A DNA stretch of 40,502 nt from a virus (IMGVR_UViG_3300036771_000028:1-40502), one strand, 5' to 3'. Positions 12,893-19,716 are shown, counted from the first letter of the stretch. Notes: a model not told the origin generated them from the letters alone. A program made the numbers and translations.

Positions 12893-14299
12893 CTACATGA
12901 TGGCCGCTGACACGTTCACCCGGGCCGGCCGCCACCCGTACCCCTCGCCACGCTCCAGCGGCCGTACGGTGATGCTCAGCAGCTCCGCCACGATGTCATA
13001 GCACACGTGGGCAGGCAGGGAGGCCAGTCGGGCGTACACGGCGTCAGCGTCGGCGTAATCCACGTCACCTAGCGCGCGGTTGCCGGCCGGGCGGGACAGC
13101 TCTGTTACGCGTCGCTGTGCCACGTCCAGGCGCTGCCGGCGCACCGGCTCCATTTCCATCGCCATCTCTAGGGTCAGCTTGCCGGTACGTGCGGCTTGCT
13201 TGAGCTCGTTCAGCTCTTTCTCGGCCATGGCCGCATCCGCTTCGGCTGCGCGCAGTTCCGAATCGTCAGTGGCCGGCGCGATGGCTGCCTCGGCAATAGC
13301 GGCTGCCGCGTGCTTCATCACATACTCGTCAACTTCGACCATGAAGATGCGCAGATGTCCGGCCGGGCACGTGTAGTAGCGGCGCCCCTTGTCTGAACTG
13401 GTTTGCAACCCGATGCCGCACACGGAGCAGCGCAGCAGACCGGACAGCCGATGCCTACGAAGAGTGGGCTTCGTGCAACGCGACCGGGGTGCAAGATAGG
13501 CGATGGCTTCCCGCTGCTGTACCGGGTCGACCAGCGCGGGCCATACGGCTTTCGTCTGCTGCGGCTTGCCGTGCCTGTCGACGTACTCACGGATGCCGGA
13601 GTAGGCAAGGTTACGTGCGATGTACGTGATCAACTTGCGGTCCCAACTGCGAAGCTGACCGATACCGGGCCGGCTGGCGATGTCACGTGCAATGGCGCGC
13701 ACCGGCTCCCGCGCCGCCAGCCGCTTGATAATTTCCTTGATCACAGGTGCTGTGATCGGGCACGGAATTTGGCCGAGAAATTCGCGGGTCTGCGGATCGT
13801 ACTGGCGGATGTATCCGACCGGGCAGTGCGAGTGCGGCTTGCCGCTGGCGGCTGAGCGATGTAGCCCCCGGGTGGTGCGCTTGCGGATCTGGTCTGATTC
13901 GCTCTGCGCTTTGACACCTTCCGTGGCCAGGAATTCCCAATCCTGTCCACCGTCTGCCGGGTTGTAGATGCGCGCCGCTTTGAGTACCAGGATCTGTACG
14001 CCATGCTCCGCACACACGTCGAGCACTTGCAGCCACGCTGCCGCCTTGCGGTCACCCCGGCTGACTTCCCAGAGAATGAGTACGTCAATTTCCCGGCCGG
14101 TGATCCATGCCATGACGGTTGGCCAGTTCTCGCGCACCTTGCGTGCGTACCGGCTGGCCGATGTTCCGTCGGACGTTTCCCGCACCAGCGTCAAGCCCAT
14201 GTCTTCGCACTGCTCCACAGCATCCAGGCGCTGATCATCTTGTGACTTCCTGCTGCCGTGCGACTGGCGCACGTACAGTCCGGCGCGCTTGGCGGTCAC
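12893..14299 (-). CDS. int: Large serine recombinase (integrase)
   Basis: This 468-residue serine integrase is predicted to join attP and attB by a four-strand break with Ser13 in GLYVRQS (with Arg11). The catalytic domain continues through DDQRLDAVEQCEDMG, DGTSASRYARKVRENW and IDVLILWEVSRGDR. The recombinase domain spans about 175-290 (PVGYIRQYDP, SGIREYVDRHGK). A zinc ribbon follows (LRCSVCGIG, then YYTCPAGH), and then a long coiled coil (about 370-430), as in phage large serine integrases. The GTG at 14299 overlaps the preceding TGA by GTGA; the longer reading from 14461 lacks any domain and is rejected. It indicates a temperate life cycle. The attP site was not located. Confidence 0.92.
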   Translation of the reverse strand: MTAKRAGLYVRQSHGSRKSQDDQRLDAVEQCEDMGLTLVRETSDGTSASRYARKVRENWPTVMAWITGREIDVLILWEVSRGDRKAAAWLQVLDVCAEHGVQILVLKAARIYNPADGGQDWEFLATEGVKAQSESDQIRKRTTRGLHRSAASGKPHSHCPVGYIRQYDPQTREFLGQIPCPITAPVIKEIIKRLAAREPVRAIARDIASRPGIGQLRSWDRKLITYIARNLAYSGIREYVDRHGKPQQTKAVWPALVDPVQQREAIAYLAPRSRCTKPTLRRHRLSGLLRCSVCGIGLQTSSDKGRRYYTCPAGHLRIFMVEVDEYVMKHAAAAIAEAAIAPATDDSELRAAEADAAMAEKELNELKQAARTGKLTLEMAMEMEPVRRQRLDVAQRRVTELSRPAGNRALGDVDYADADAVYARLASLPAHVCYDIVAELLSITVRPLERGEGYGWRPARVNVSAAIM

Positions 14300-14565
14300 G
14301 GCTTCACGCTCCCGGTGATGATGGCTTCCGTGGTGGCGATGCTCAGGCGCCGGGTGGGTCCGGCGATGGCGTTGCGACTGGTGCACGCTAGCCGGCCGCC
14401 TAGCTTGCCGTCCGACCAGTGCAGGTACACGGCTGCGGCTGCCGTGATGGCGATGCGCCACCCGTAGGGATGAAGTCGCCGATCAATCCGGGTGACGGTG
14501 CGCCCGTGGTGCTGTGCTAGCTGGAGCAGACGCTCCACGCGCTCCGGAACATCCTTGTCGATCAT
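14296..14565 (-). CDS. small protein coupled to the integrase
   Basis: This 89-residue protein begins MIDKDVPERVERLLQLAQ. The ATG at 14565 is set by the box CAGGGGGCCAACC (14566-14578). Residues 3-17 form a helix, then a basic turn (HHGRTVTRIDRRLH) leads to an Ala-rich strand-helix (WRIAITAAAAVYLHWSDGK). The rest is mixed. Its stop is embedded in the integrase GTG, so the two are translated together. That would suit an integration accessory factor or directionality factor. No such family signature was recognised, so this remains inference. Confidence 0.6.
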   Translation of the reverse strand: MIDKDVPERVERLLQLAQHHGRTVTRIDRRLHPYGWRIAITAAAAVYLHWSDGKLGGRLACTSRNAIAGPTRRLSIATTEAIITGSVKP

Positions 14566-14625
14566 GGTTGGCCCCCTGTTTCCGCTGGTCACGGCATGTC
14601 CGCAACCCCCTTACGATCATACATG

Positions 14626-14892
14626 TTATAGGCGGTCCACCAACGTGGCAACCCCATTACCCGCATGATCGCGCAACGGGGTACCTGACCTGCGGTTTTG
14701 CGGCCGAGTCGGCCACGTGCGCCACGCCCAGTAGCCCAGCCAGCCGCATTGAACCACCGCCACCCAGTACCAGGGATAACCGAGCCAGCCATTTCCTATC
14801 CAGCCGATCACGAACGGGCCAAGCGTCATCAGCGCCGTTGCCAGCAGTCGGGCGCGCCACCATCGCCAGTCGCGGTAGCGCGGGTGGCTCAA
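14626..14892 (-). CDS. putative two-span membrane protein
   Basis: This protein of about 88 residues has a basic, Trp-rich start (RYRDWRWWRARLL). Two hydrophobic stretches follow, ATALMTLGPFVIGWIG and WYWVAVVQCGWLGYWAW, and then a polar tail. The only upstream start is TTG at 14892; the first ATG (14829) would remove part of the first span. No convincing ribosome site is seen. It heads the leftward integrase-side transcript, back to back with the rightward 15070 membrane protein. It may serve immunity or exclusion at the membrane. That is speculative. Confidence 0.5.
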   Translation of the reverse strand: MSHPRYRDWRWWRARLLATALMTLGPFVIGWIGNGWLGYPWYWVAVVQCGWLGYWAWRTWPTRPQNRRSGTPLRDHAGNGVATLVDRL

Positions 14893-14963
14893 CGCCTACA
14901 CTTTGATCATGAGTGTGTCGCGCTGGCCGGACTCGCGCCAACCCGGTCAAGATCTTTCACTGC

Positions 14964-14997
14964 CGAACTTTGCGCACACGTAAAGTTCGTGTACTGT
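14964..14997 (+). promoter_or_regulatory. Rightward promoter with overlapping operator
   Basis: CGAACTTT (14964-14971) and AAAGTTCG (14982-14989) are perfect inverted 8-mers around a 10-base centre. Overlapping them, TTGCGC (14970-14975) and TACTGT (14992-14997) are spaced 16 bp, as in a sigma-70-type promoter reading toward the 15070 gene. A dyad lying across the spacer and -35 box is the usual position for a repressor. The cognate protein is not identified. Confidence 0.5.
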
Positions 14998-15006
14998 GGC
15001 AGTTGT

Positions 15007-15038
15007 CGGGGTACCGGCATCGCGCTGCCGATACCCCG
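15007..15038 (+). promoter_or_regulatory. Leader hairpin
   Basis: CGGGGTA (15007-15013) and CGGCA (15015-15019) pair with TGCCG (15026-15030) and TACCCCG (15032-15038). Together they give a 12-bp stem with one C/A mismatch and a 6-base loop. It begins about 10 bases after the predicted -10 box, so it would lie in the 5' leader of the 15070 transcript, 16 bases before the start box. It may protect the mRNA or control its translation. Confidence 0.55.
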
Positions 15039-15069
15039 CCCCATATCCAAGACAAGGGGGCCAACGAAA

Positions 15070-15261
15070 ATGGACAACGTCAAACTACGGCGCGCAACCG
15101 CATGGCTCGCCAATGCCGCATGGACACTCGATCCGATTTGGTGGATCGGTGCCGGCGCAATCGCAGTCACGCTCGGAGCCGTTGCCGGGAACGTCATGAC
15201 CGGTGGTGCGGTTGTCGGGTTTTACATCGAAGTGTGGCGCAGCATAGTCGGTGCGCTGTGA
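15070..15261 (+). CDS. small membrane protein
   Basis: This 63-residue protein begins MDNVKLRRATAWLANAAW. Two hydrophobic segments are visible: WTLDPIWWIGAGAIAVTLGA and AGNVMTGGAVVGFYI. The ATG follows the conserved box AAGGGGGCCAAC (15054-15065) at slightly longer spacing. An upstream in-frame extension to 14698 would cross the promoter and leader hairpin and is rejected. It is the first gene of a five-gene rightward operon. Its stop forms GTGA with the next start. Function is unknown; early or superinfection membrane roles are possible. Confidence 0.65.
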   Translation: MDNVKLRRATAWLANAAWTLDPIWWIGAGAIAVTLGAVAGNVMTGGAVVGFYIEVWRSIVGAL

Positions 15262-15539
15262 CCACAGTTCCCGCGAAGGTTCAGCGGCTGATCAACATTG
15301 CTGAGCGGCAACGCTTAGACGTTACGGCAAACTCTGATGACGCTTGGACCGTCGACGATGGCTTGGATTACGGCTGGTGCGTATGGATCTACTACACGCC
15401 CGGCGCGCGGGGCGGCCGGATCATTTGCTACCTTTACTCGAAAATCAATCTCAGTTCCCGTCGCATGACCATCCGCGCGGCAGTCAGCGAAATGGCCACC
15501 ATGGGCGATCATCTGCGCAACCGGAAAGAGGCGAGCTAA
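15258..15539 (+). CDS. hypothetical protein
   Basis: This 93-residue protein starts at a GTG overlapping the upstream TGA (GTGA). It begins VTTVPAKVQRLINIAERQ. A helix is followed by a DDAWTVDDGLDYGWCVWIYY segment and a beta hairpin GRIICYLYSKINLSS. The end is helical. No motif was recognised. It ends in TAATG, coupling it to the 15539 gene. Confidence 0.6.
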   Translation: MTTVPAKVQRLINIAERQRLDVTANSDDAWTVDDGLDYGWCVWIYYTPGARGGRIICYLYSKINLSSRRMTIRAAVSEMATMGDHLRNRKEAS

Positions 15540-15787
15540 TGCCTAACCCGCCGAACCCGCGCCGGCAACTGCTGTACACGCTGCGCCTCGCGAGCATCCA
15601 AATCATCACCCTATACAAGACATGGGATGTGCGGGGCGTACTTGGCCGAGACCCGAGCGAGTTGCCGGAGAATCAGCCGGACGCCATCCAAGCCGCAATC
15701 GCTGATCTGATTCAGATACAGCGGATTCTGGGAGGCGCCATAAAAGATCTTAAAGCCGAAGCTGAGCGAGTGGGAGTTGGGCGATGA
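15539..15787 (+). CDS. hypothetical helical protein
   Basis: This 82-residue protein begins MPNPPNPRRQLLYTLRLAS. It is nearly all helical, with a central Gly/Asp-rich turn (VRGVLGRDPSELPENQ). The second half, AIQAAIADLIQIQRILGGAI, is an amphipathic helix with regular hydrophobic spacing suited to oligomerisation. Start and stop are both coupled (TAATG, ATGA). No family was recognised. Confidence 0.6.
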   Translation: MPNPPNPRRQLLYTLRLASIQIITLYKTWDVRGVLGRDPSELPENQPDAIQAAIADLIQIQRILGGAIKDLKAEAERVGVGR

Positions 15788-16218
15788 CCGAGGTAACCGT
15801 GGAAGCGCATGAGGAGACCTGGACGTACGCGGGGCGCCGGGAAGCCAAGGGCAAGCGGTACTACGTGTGGCTCGACGCATCCGGGGCTGAGCGCTACTAC
15901 GCGAAGGTGCCAGCCACCAGCGTCGGCGGCCGGTACATAATCAAGGTCCGCAACGAAGGGGAGCGCGTCATCGTTTTGAGCGACCCGGTTTATCTCGGCG
16001 ATCGGGTTGACGTCGAAGCGCGGCTAACGATGGAAGCACAGGATCTTGTAGCCGTCGCCCGGTTGGCGGGGCTAGCACGTGAGCGCAGCGACTCGCGCAA
16101 GGCGGCGCTAGACGAGGCGCTGGCACCGCTGATCGCGATCGCAGCTAATCTCAAATTCGGCCATGAGCGCGACGCGTTCCTCGCGTACGTGATCCGGCGC
16201 ATCACTCAGGGATGGTGA
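15784..16218 (+). CDS. hypothetical protein
   Basis: This 144-residue protein begins MTEVTVEAHEETWTYAGRRE. Residues 1-80 form a small beta barrel-like domain (KRYYVWLDASGAERYYAKVP, GRYIIKVRNEGERVIVLS). Residues 85-144 are helical, with a charged ERSDSRKAALDEALAPLIAIA stretch. The ATG overlaps the upstream stop by ATGA. No family was recognised. The barrel plus helix layout is reminiscent of small nucleic-acid-associated early proteins, but nothing specific supports that. Confidence 0.6.
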   Translation: MTEVTVEAHEETWTYAGRREAKGKRYYVWLDASGAERYYAKVPATSVGGRYIIKVRNEGERVIVLSDPVYLGDRVDVEARLTMEAQDLVAVARLAGLARERSDSRKAALDEALAPLIAIAANLKFGHERDAFLAYVIRRITQGW

Positions 16219-16224
16219 ACCCAA

Positions 16225-16653
16225 ATGGCGAAGCTAGTAGCAGTTAACGATCTGATCAACACTGAGCTACGTACGTTCGTGGCCGATGCTGCCAACATTC
16301 GCGATGCGATGCTAGCCGCCGGTTGGTTCACGGGCGGCAACGCCGATGCCCTGGACGCGTTGGACCGACTTCAAGCGGCGCTCATCGCCGATGACCCTAC
16401 GGAGCAGTGGGAAAACTATCTGATGATCCAGGTGGCGCCTGTCACCGAATATCGATCCGAAATCCAGGCAACCGCAGATGGTGGCCGGGTCTGGCAAACC
16501 ATCGAAGCTGTCCGCGTGCCGGCAGTTTACTTGCCGGATGATCTCGCGAAGATGGTCGCGGAGGAGCAGAACATCACGGAAGCGTGCGACTGGCGGGTGT
16601 GCATCTTCATCGGTGACGACAACAATCACGTAGCCGAAGTTTACGGCTACTAG
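16225..16653 (+). CDS. hypothetical protein
   Basis: This 142-residue protein begins MAKLVAVNDLINTELRTF. It has a helical first half (NIRDAMLAAGWFTGGNADAL, ALDRLQAALIADD) and a beta-rich second half (WENYLMIQVAPVTEYRSEIQ, WRVCIFIGDDNNHVAEVYGY). Overall it is acidic. It lies 6 bp after the upstream gene and ends the rightward operon, 17 bp before a strong hairpin. No family was recognised. Confidence 0.6.
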   Translation: MAKLVAVNDLINTELRTFVADAANIRDAMLAAGWFTGGNADALDALDRLQAALIADDPTEQWENYLMIQVAPVTEYRSEIQATADGGRVWQTIEAVRVPAVYLPDDLAKMVAEEQNITEACDWRVCIFIGDDNNHVAEVYGY

Positions 16654-16670
16654 CCGCCGCCGCACGTCAC

Positions 16671-16704
16671 GGGGCGCCCGAAGCATCTATGCGGCGGGCG
16701 CCCC
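16671..16704. terminator. Convergent terminator hairpin
   Basis: GGGGCGCCCG (16671-16680) and CGGGCGCCCC (16695-16704) form a perfect 10-bp stem. Inside it GCAT and ATGC (16683-16692) can extend the structure, and the flanks GTCAC and GTGAC add a further interrupted 5 bp. It separates the rightward operon ending at 16653 from the leftward gene ending at 16773. It probably stops transcription from both sides. Confidence 0.65.
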
Positions 16705-16772
16705 TCTATGTGACCGGCTGCACCGTACCCCCGTGTCAATCAGCAGTGGGCCGGGGGCGAGCGCCAGTCAAC

Positions 16773-17036
16773 CTATTCAACGTGCGGCGGATCGGATGGT
16801 TGCGGCAGATCATCCCTACCAACGATTCTCCGGAAGCCGTGCAGCATGTGCGGCGCCGCCCTGGCTTCCATCATCACTTGCACGCCTGCCGTCGCCCACC
16901 GGCGGTGAAACACATGGTCGCATGCGAAACAGCCGTGATACAGCGGACCGTCGTACACTCCAGGTATGTGCACATCGGCGATGTGTTTGCCGGTGGCGCC
17001 GCAGTTGGGACACGTCACATCGTCATCGGATGTCAT
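16773..17036 (-). CDS. small zinc-ribbon protein
   Basis: This 87-residue protein begins MTSDDDVTCPNCGATGKHI. A four-Cys ribbon is clear: Cys9 and Cys12 in TCPNCG, and Cys36 and Cys39 in HGCFACDHVFHRR, with several His residues. The C-terminal half is polar, helical at first, then Pro/Asp-rich. The ATG overlaps the upstream stop by ATGA. A long rightward frame (16689-17783) covers the same DNA but lacks motifs. The ribbon suggests nucleic-acid or protein binding; the target is unknown. Confidence 0.68.
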   Translation of the reverse strand: MTSDDDVTCPNCGATGKHIADVHIPGVYDGPLYHGCFACDHVFHRRWATAGVQVMMEARAAPHMLHGFRRIVGRDDLPQPSDPPHVE

Positions 17037-17413
17037 GGCGTCACCTCGATGAACTGCACGTTAATCAACGGTCGGGTCATCATCGTCAGTGCGCCAATGC
17101 ATATCCAGCAGATAGGCGTAAGAGCGGTGCCCGGATACTTCGGCGGCAGCCAACACTCAGCGTGGCATGCGGTGCAGTGCGCGCGTTGCGTGCCTACGGG
17201 AAATCTCATCAGTGCGTCCGCCATTAACTCCCGGGGCGAATCAGCGGTCATGCGCAGCAGCATTGCGGTATTAACGTTGCGGCATGGCATGAGGGGAATG
17301 TCGCTCATGGTGGCTCGCTTGCACGCGGCTAAAGCGGAGGGGGCGCGGCGCACCAGCTCCCACCTATCCTCGCCACCCAAGTGTGCCGGTACTTTCATCG
17401 CGATGTTATCCAT
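17033..17413 (-). CDS. hypothetical protein with CxxC pairs
   Basis: This 126-residue protein begins MDNIAMKVPAHLGGEDRWEL. The first two-thirds are helical (WELVRRAPSALAACKRATMS, MLLRMTADSPRELMADALMR). The last third holds HCTACHAECW and PICWICI, two CxxC pairs that could bind zinc. A hydrophobic segment then runs to the end. The ATG at 17413 overlaps the upstream stop by 8 bp; a longer reading to 17482 would overlap more. It lies in a run of coupled leftward genes. No family was recognised. Confidence 0.6.
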   Translation of the reverse strand: MDNIAMKVPAHLGGEDRWELVRRAPSALAACKRATMSDIPLMPCRNVNTAMLLRMTADSPRELMADALMRFPVGTQRAHCTACHAECWLPPKYPGTALTPICWICIGALTMMTRPLINVQFIEVTP

Positions 17414-17642
17414 GGTTGACCGGCCTAATAACGTCACCATCGGTGCGTACCGAGAAGTGTGCGACGGTAATGGTGCGGCCACTGATGTTAGCCAACTTCT
17501 GCGCGATCGGCCGCAGTTGGCTTACCACGCTCAGATCCGCACCGACCAGAGGGAGATCCCCGAGAGCTACTACCCCCTCCGTGCCATCGGCGTCGACTGC
17601 CAAGAACGCATACAGGGACAGCACGCGAAGTTGCCCGTTCAT
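17406..17642 (-). CDS. hypothetical protein
   Basis: This 78-residue protein begins MNGQLRVLSLYAFLAVDADG. It is compact and beta-rich, with alternating strands (LRVLSLYAFLAVDADGTEGV, TITVAHFSVRTDGDVI) around one helix (LRPIAQKLANIS). The ATG overlaps the upstream TGA (ATGA, 17639-17642), which excludes the longer reading to 17786. No Cys cluster and no membrane span are present. No family was recognised. Confidence 0.6.
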   Translation of the reverse strand: MNGQLRVLSLYAFLAVDADGTEGVVALGDLPLVGADLSVVSQLRPIAQKLANISGRTITVAHFSVRTDGDVIRPVNHG

Positions 17643-18130
17643 GACTCGCCTTGCTGCTGCTGCGGTACCAGTGGCATGGGTTGCGCACCTAGCTGTCTGG
17701 CCACATCGTCGAGGGAGTTGACGACATCGCACGGCCACGGCCGCCCGGACGCGTGGCACGGATCGGTGTCGACGTTCAGGTGACACATAAAGATTTCGTT
17801 GAGTTTGGCGCTGGCATGCTGCACGCTGACGAATTCGCCGGACGCAACGCGCGACATGAGCGGCCCGTAATAGTCGATCGTGGCTTCAAGTGCCCGCAGC
17901 CGTACGCGCCCCGCTCCGATTACAACCATGCCCGGCAGGGAAACGGCGATGCCGCCAGCGGTCCAGAGTGGTCCGTGCCATCCGGGTGTGGCGTCACCGA
18001 TGCCCATGAACGTCCCACCGGCCAGCACTGCCAGCATCGGCAACCCGTCGCGGACGGTGTCAGTCCATGCAGCCGCATGCCATCGGACGCGCCCCGGCAG
18101 CCCCCGCCACCACGTCAAGATTTTTTGCAC
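17639..18130 (-). CDS. putative membrane protein
   Basis: This 163-residue protein starts at GTG 18130 (VQKILTWWRGLPGRVRWH), directly after the box GAGGGGGGCCAAGC (18131-18144). Two hydrophobic segments are visible, GLPMLAVLAGGTFMGIG and WTAGGIAVSLPGMVVIGAG. They are followed by a soluble C-terminal half with SRVASGEFVSVQHASAKLNE and a Gln-rich end. It probably forms an inner-membrane hairpin with a cytoplasmic tail. It heads the four-gene leftward cluster downstream of the structured segment 18151-18496. Function is unknown. Confidence 0.6.
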   Translation of the reverse strand: MQKILTWWRGLPGRVRWHAAAWTDTVRDGLPMLAVLAGGTFMGIGDATPGWHGPLWTAGGIAVSLPGMVVIGAGRVRLRALEATIDYYGPLMSRVASGEFVSVQHASAKLNEIFMCHLNVDTDPCHASGRPWPCDVVNSLDDVARQLGAQPMPLVPQQQQGES

Positions 18131-18150
18131 GCTTGGCCCCCCTCCGCGTG

Positions 18151-18496
18151 TTAGCGCCGTGCGGCCGACCAGTCACGGGTAATCGGCCGCACGGCTCGCC
18201 AGTGCATCCGGGTCAAGGGAGTCAACGGCGTACCGGGTACAACGATGCTGCCGGGCATCGGGTGACGGGTGCGTAACCGCCGACCGGCCGCTATCGTTTG
18301 GGCTGGCAGGGATGCGCTGCACGTGTGTGAGCGGGCGCCACGTTGCCGGGGCTCTACCCCCGTACGGGTGAGGTCCGACCCGGCAACGTTGGGGACTTCG
18401 GCGCCCGCTCCGCAGGGGAGCTGCGGCGCATCCCTACCCAAGCGACACGCCGCGCGCCCCATCATCATCCACAGGTGCGCGGGGCGCGCGGCGTGT
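18151..18496 (-). ncRNA. Structured non-coding segment with nested hairpins
   Basis: This gap of 380 bases (18131-18510) between coupled leftward genes is packed with perfect inverted repeats. They are 18445-18460 with 18481-18496 (16 bp); 18331-18339 with 18400-18408 (9 bp), continuing as 18340-18350 with 18379-18389 (11 bp); 18309-18320 with 18423-18434 (12 bp, one G-U); 18243-18248 with 18255-18260; and 18156-18168 with 18183-18195 (13 bp). A 16-bp stem 15 bases after the 18511 stop could terminate the upstream message, leaving the rest as leader of the 18130 gene or an independent RNA. A 35-codon frame exists within (MPGSIVVPGTPL and on) but lacks a start box. No known RNA family was recognised. 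Confidence 0.5.
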
Positions 18497-18510
18497 CTTG
18501 CGGTTGCGGG

Positions 18511-18789
18511 TTACTGCTCTGGAGCTTCTGCGGGGCTGTCAGGGGCCACAGGTGCGGGTGTGAGCACGTACACCCGGTCGACCACGTACCGGCCGGCATC
18601 GGCCATGATTCCAATGCGGCGGCGCGGCTGCACCTGCCGGTAACCCCCTTCACCATCTGGCAAGCACAAGGTGAACGTGTACGACCATGCGACGGCCGGA
18701 TGCGGTGGCTCCTCGCCTTGACCAACCACGGTCACGTATGCCGCTTTGCACATGAGCGCCACTACTGGTGTATCGGCTTTGTCGCTCAT
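18511..18789 (-). CDS. hypothetical protein
   Basis: This 92-residue protein begins MSDKADTPVVALMCKAAYVT. It is beta-rich through residue 70 (YVTVVGQGEE, WSYTFTLCLPDGEGGYRQV, RRRIGIMADAGRYVVDRVYV) and has a Pro/Ala-rich acidic end. The ATG at 18789 overlaps the upstream TGA (ATGA). No motif was recognised. Its stop is followed at once by the structured segment, so it is the last gene of a two-gene message. Confidence 0.6.
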   Translation of the reverse strand: MSDKADTPVVALMCKAAYVTVVGQGEEPPHPAVAWSYTFTLCLPDGEGGYRQVQPRRRIGIMADAGRYVVDRVYVLTPAPVAPDSPAEAPEQ

Positions 18790-19340
18790 TGGCCCGGCCA
18801 CCGTTCCGCCGAGTCACGAAGCATGGCAGCCGCCAGCCGCTCCTCTTGCAGTTGACGCAGTTTGCGCATGCTCATTTTCAGTGTTGGCGCCGGCATGGGT
18901 ACGCCCCACACGGCCGGCACCATGTCCCATGCTGGCGGTTGGATCCGTTCATGGGGCATCCGTGCCACCGGCAGCCCCATCCGGTCGTACGCAACTTCAC
19001 CGGTTGGATGCTCGCGCTCGCTCAGCCACAGCTCAGTTAGCCTCGCGCGCAGAAACGGATCATCCTCTTGCGCGCGCCACGCGGCATGATACTGGCGCAT
19101 CAAACGAATCATGCTTGTCCGGTCCACCGGGGCGCACGGTACGCGCACCATAACCGGACACGCCAGGCAGCGGAAATACATGTCCGCTTCGGTCCAGCGA
19201 CGCCACCAGCGCACGCCTAGCAGCGGGTACGATTCCACGCCCCGGAACGGCTTCCCGTCCGGCCGCAGGTCACAGACGTTTGGTGCAGCATTTGGCCCCC
19301 TGGCTTCCGTGGAAACGAGGGCCGAATCTCTCGTTTTCAT
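18786..19340 (-). CDS. hypothetical protein with Cys cluster
   Basis: This protein of up to 184 residues has a core reading GVRWWRRWTEADMYFRCLACPVMVRVPC, a CxxC plus Cys cluster near residues 58-70. It continues with a helical region (RLMRQYHAAWRAQEDDP) and a basic helical end (MSMRKLRQLQEERLAAAMLR). The start is uncertain. The ATG at 19340 has no ribosome site. A textbook start box (AGGGGGCCAA, 19292-19301) and ATG (19289-19291) lie inside the gene but in another frame, opening only 24 codons. Either the N-terminus is misread, a short leader peptide exists, or there is a frameshift. No family was recognised. Confidence 0.55.
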   Translation of the reverse strand: MKTRDSALVSTEARGPNAAPNVCDLRPDGKPFRGVESYPLLGVRWWRRWTEADMYFRCLACPVMVRVPCAPVDRTSMIRLMRQYHAAWRAQEDDPFLRARLTELWLSEREHPTGEVAYDRMGLPVARMPHERIQPPAWDMVPAVWGVPMPAPTLKMSMRKLRQLQEERLAAAMLRDSAERWPGQ

Positions 19341-19445
19341 GGCTCACACGGTGCCTGACCAGGCCAAACACGGCAACCCGGAGCTGCCCGAATTTACCGA
19401 TTTGATAGTCGTACTTTCGGTCAGACTTTGTGAATTGGTACAAGA

Positions 19446-19489
19446 GAATGGCAATTAGATTTGCCATTCAATGGTGATGCGAATAGTAT
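19446..19489 (+). promoter_or_regulatory. Rightward promoter with operator dyad
   Basis: GAATGGCAA (19446-19454) and TTGCCATTC (19461-19469) are a perfect 9-bp dyad with a 6-base centre. TTGCCA (19461-19466) also serves as a -35 box, 17 bp from TAGTAT (19484-19489), close to the sigma-70 consensus. The start box of the 19524 gene follows at 19511. The dyad overlaps the -35, so a bound regulator would block the promoter. Confidence 0.55.
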
Positions 19490-19523
19490 AGAGACACAAG
19501 AGAGAAACGCAGAGGGGGCCACA

Positions 19524-19700
19524 ATGAAGCAGCTAATCAAGGCAAACGGAATCGCCCGGAAGTGGTGCGCGGTGAATGTGGAGCGCCAGCCATGGGTAAT
19601 CACCCTGACGGACGGCCGGAGCGTACAGATCCTCTGCCCGCTGGGCGCGGCAGTCGAGATCGAGGAAAAGGGAATCAGCATCACGGGTGGATGGCTGTAA
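19524..19700 (+). CDS. small hypothetical protein
   Basis: This 58-residue protein begins MKQLIKANGIARKWCAVNVE. It is a small beta-rich protein (PWVITLTDGRSVQILCPLG, AAVEIEEKGISITGGW) after a short basic helix. The ATG follows AGAGGGGGCCACA (19511-19523) and a good promoter, so expression is well supported. No family was recognised. Size and fold class would suit a regulator or inhibitor, but no direct evidence exists. Confidence 0.6.
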   Translation: MKQLIKANGIARKWCAVNVERQPWVITLTDGRSVQILCPLGAAVEIEEKGISITGGWL

Positions 19701-19716
19701 ATGGTCGGACGCGCGT

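Noticed and set aside
14698-15069. N-terminal extension of the 15070 membrane gene
   Set aside because: It would cross the promoter, operator dyad and leader hairpin. The start box and ATG at 15070 fit better.
16689-17783. Rightward 364-codon frame
   Set aside because: It lies opposite four leftward genes that are coupled by ATGA or short overlaps and carry zinc motifs. The rightward text has no domain and starts inside the terminator hairpin.
18309-18434. tRNA or tmRNA in the structured segment
   Set aside because: The stem lengths, the missing T-loop consensus and the absence of a CCA-side arrangement do not fit a tRNA cloverleaf.
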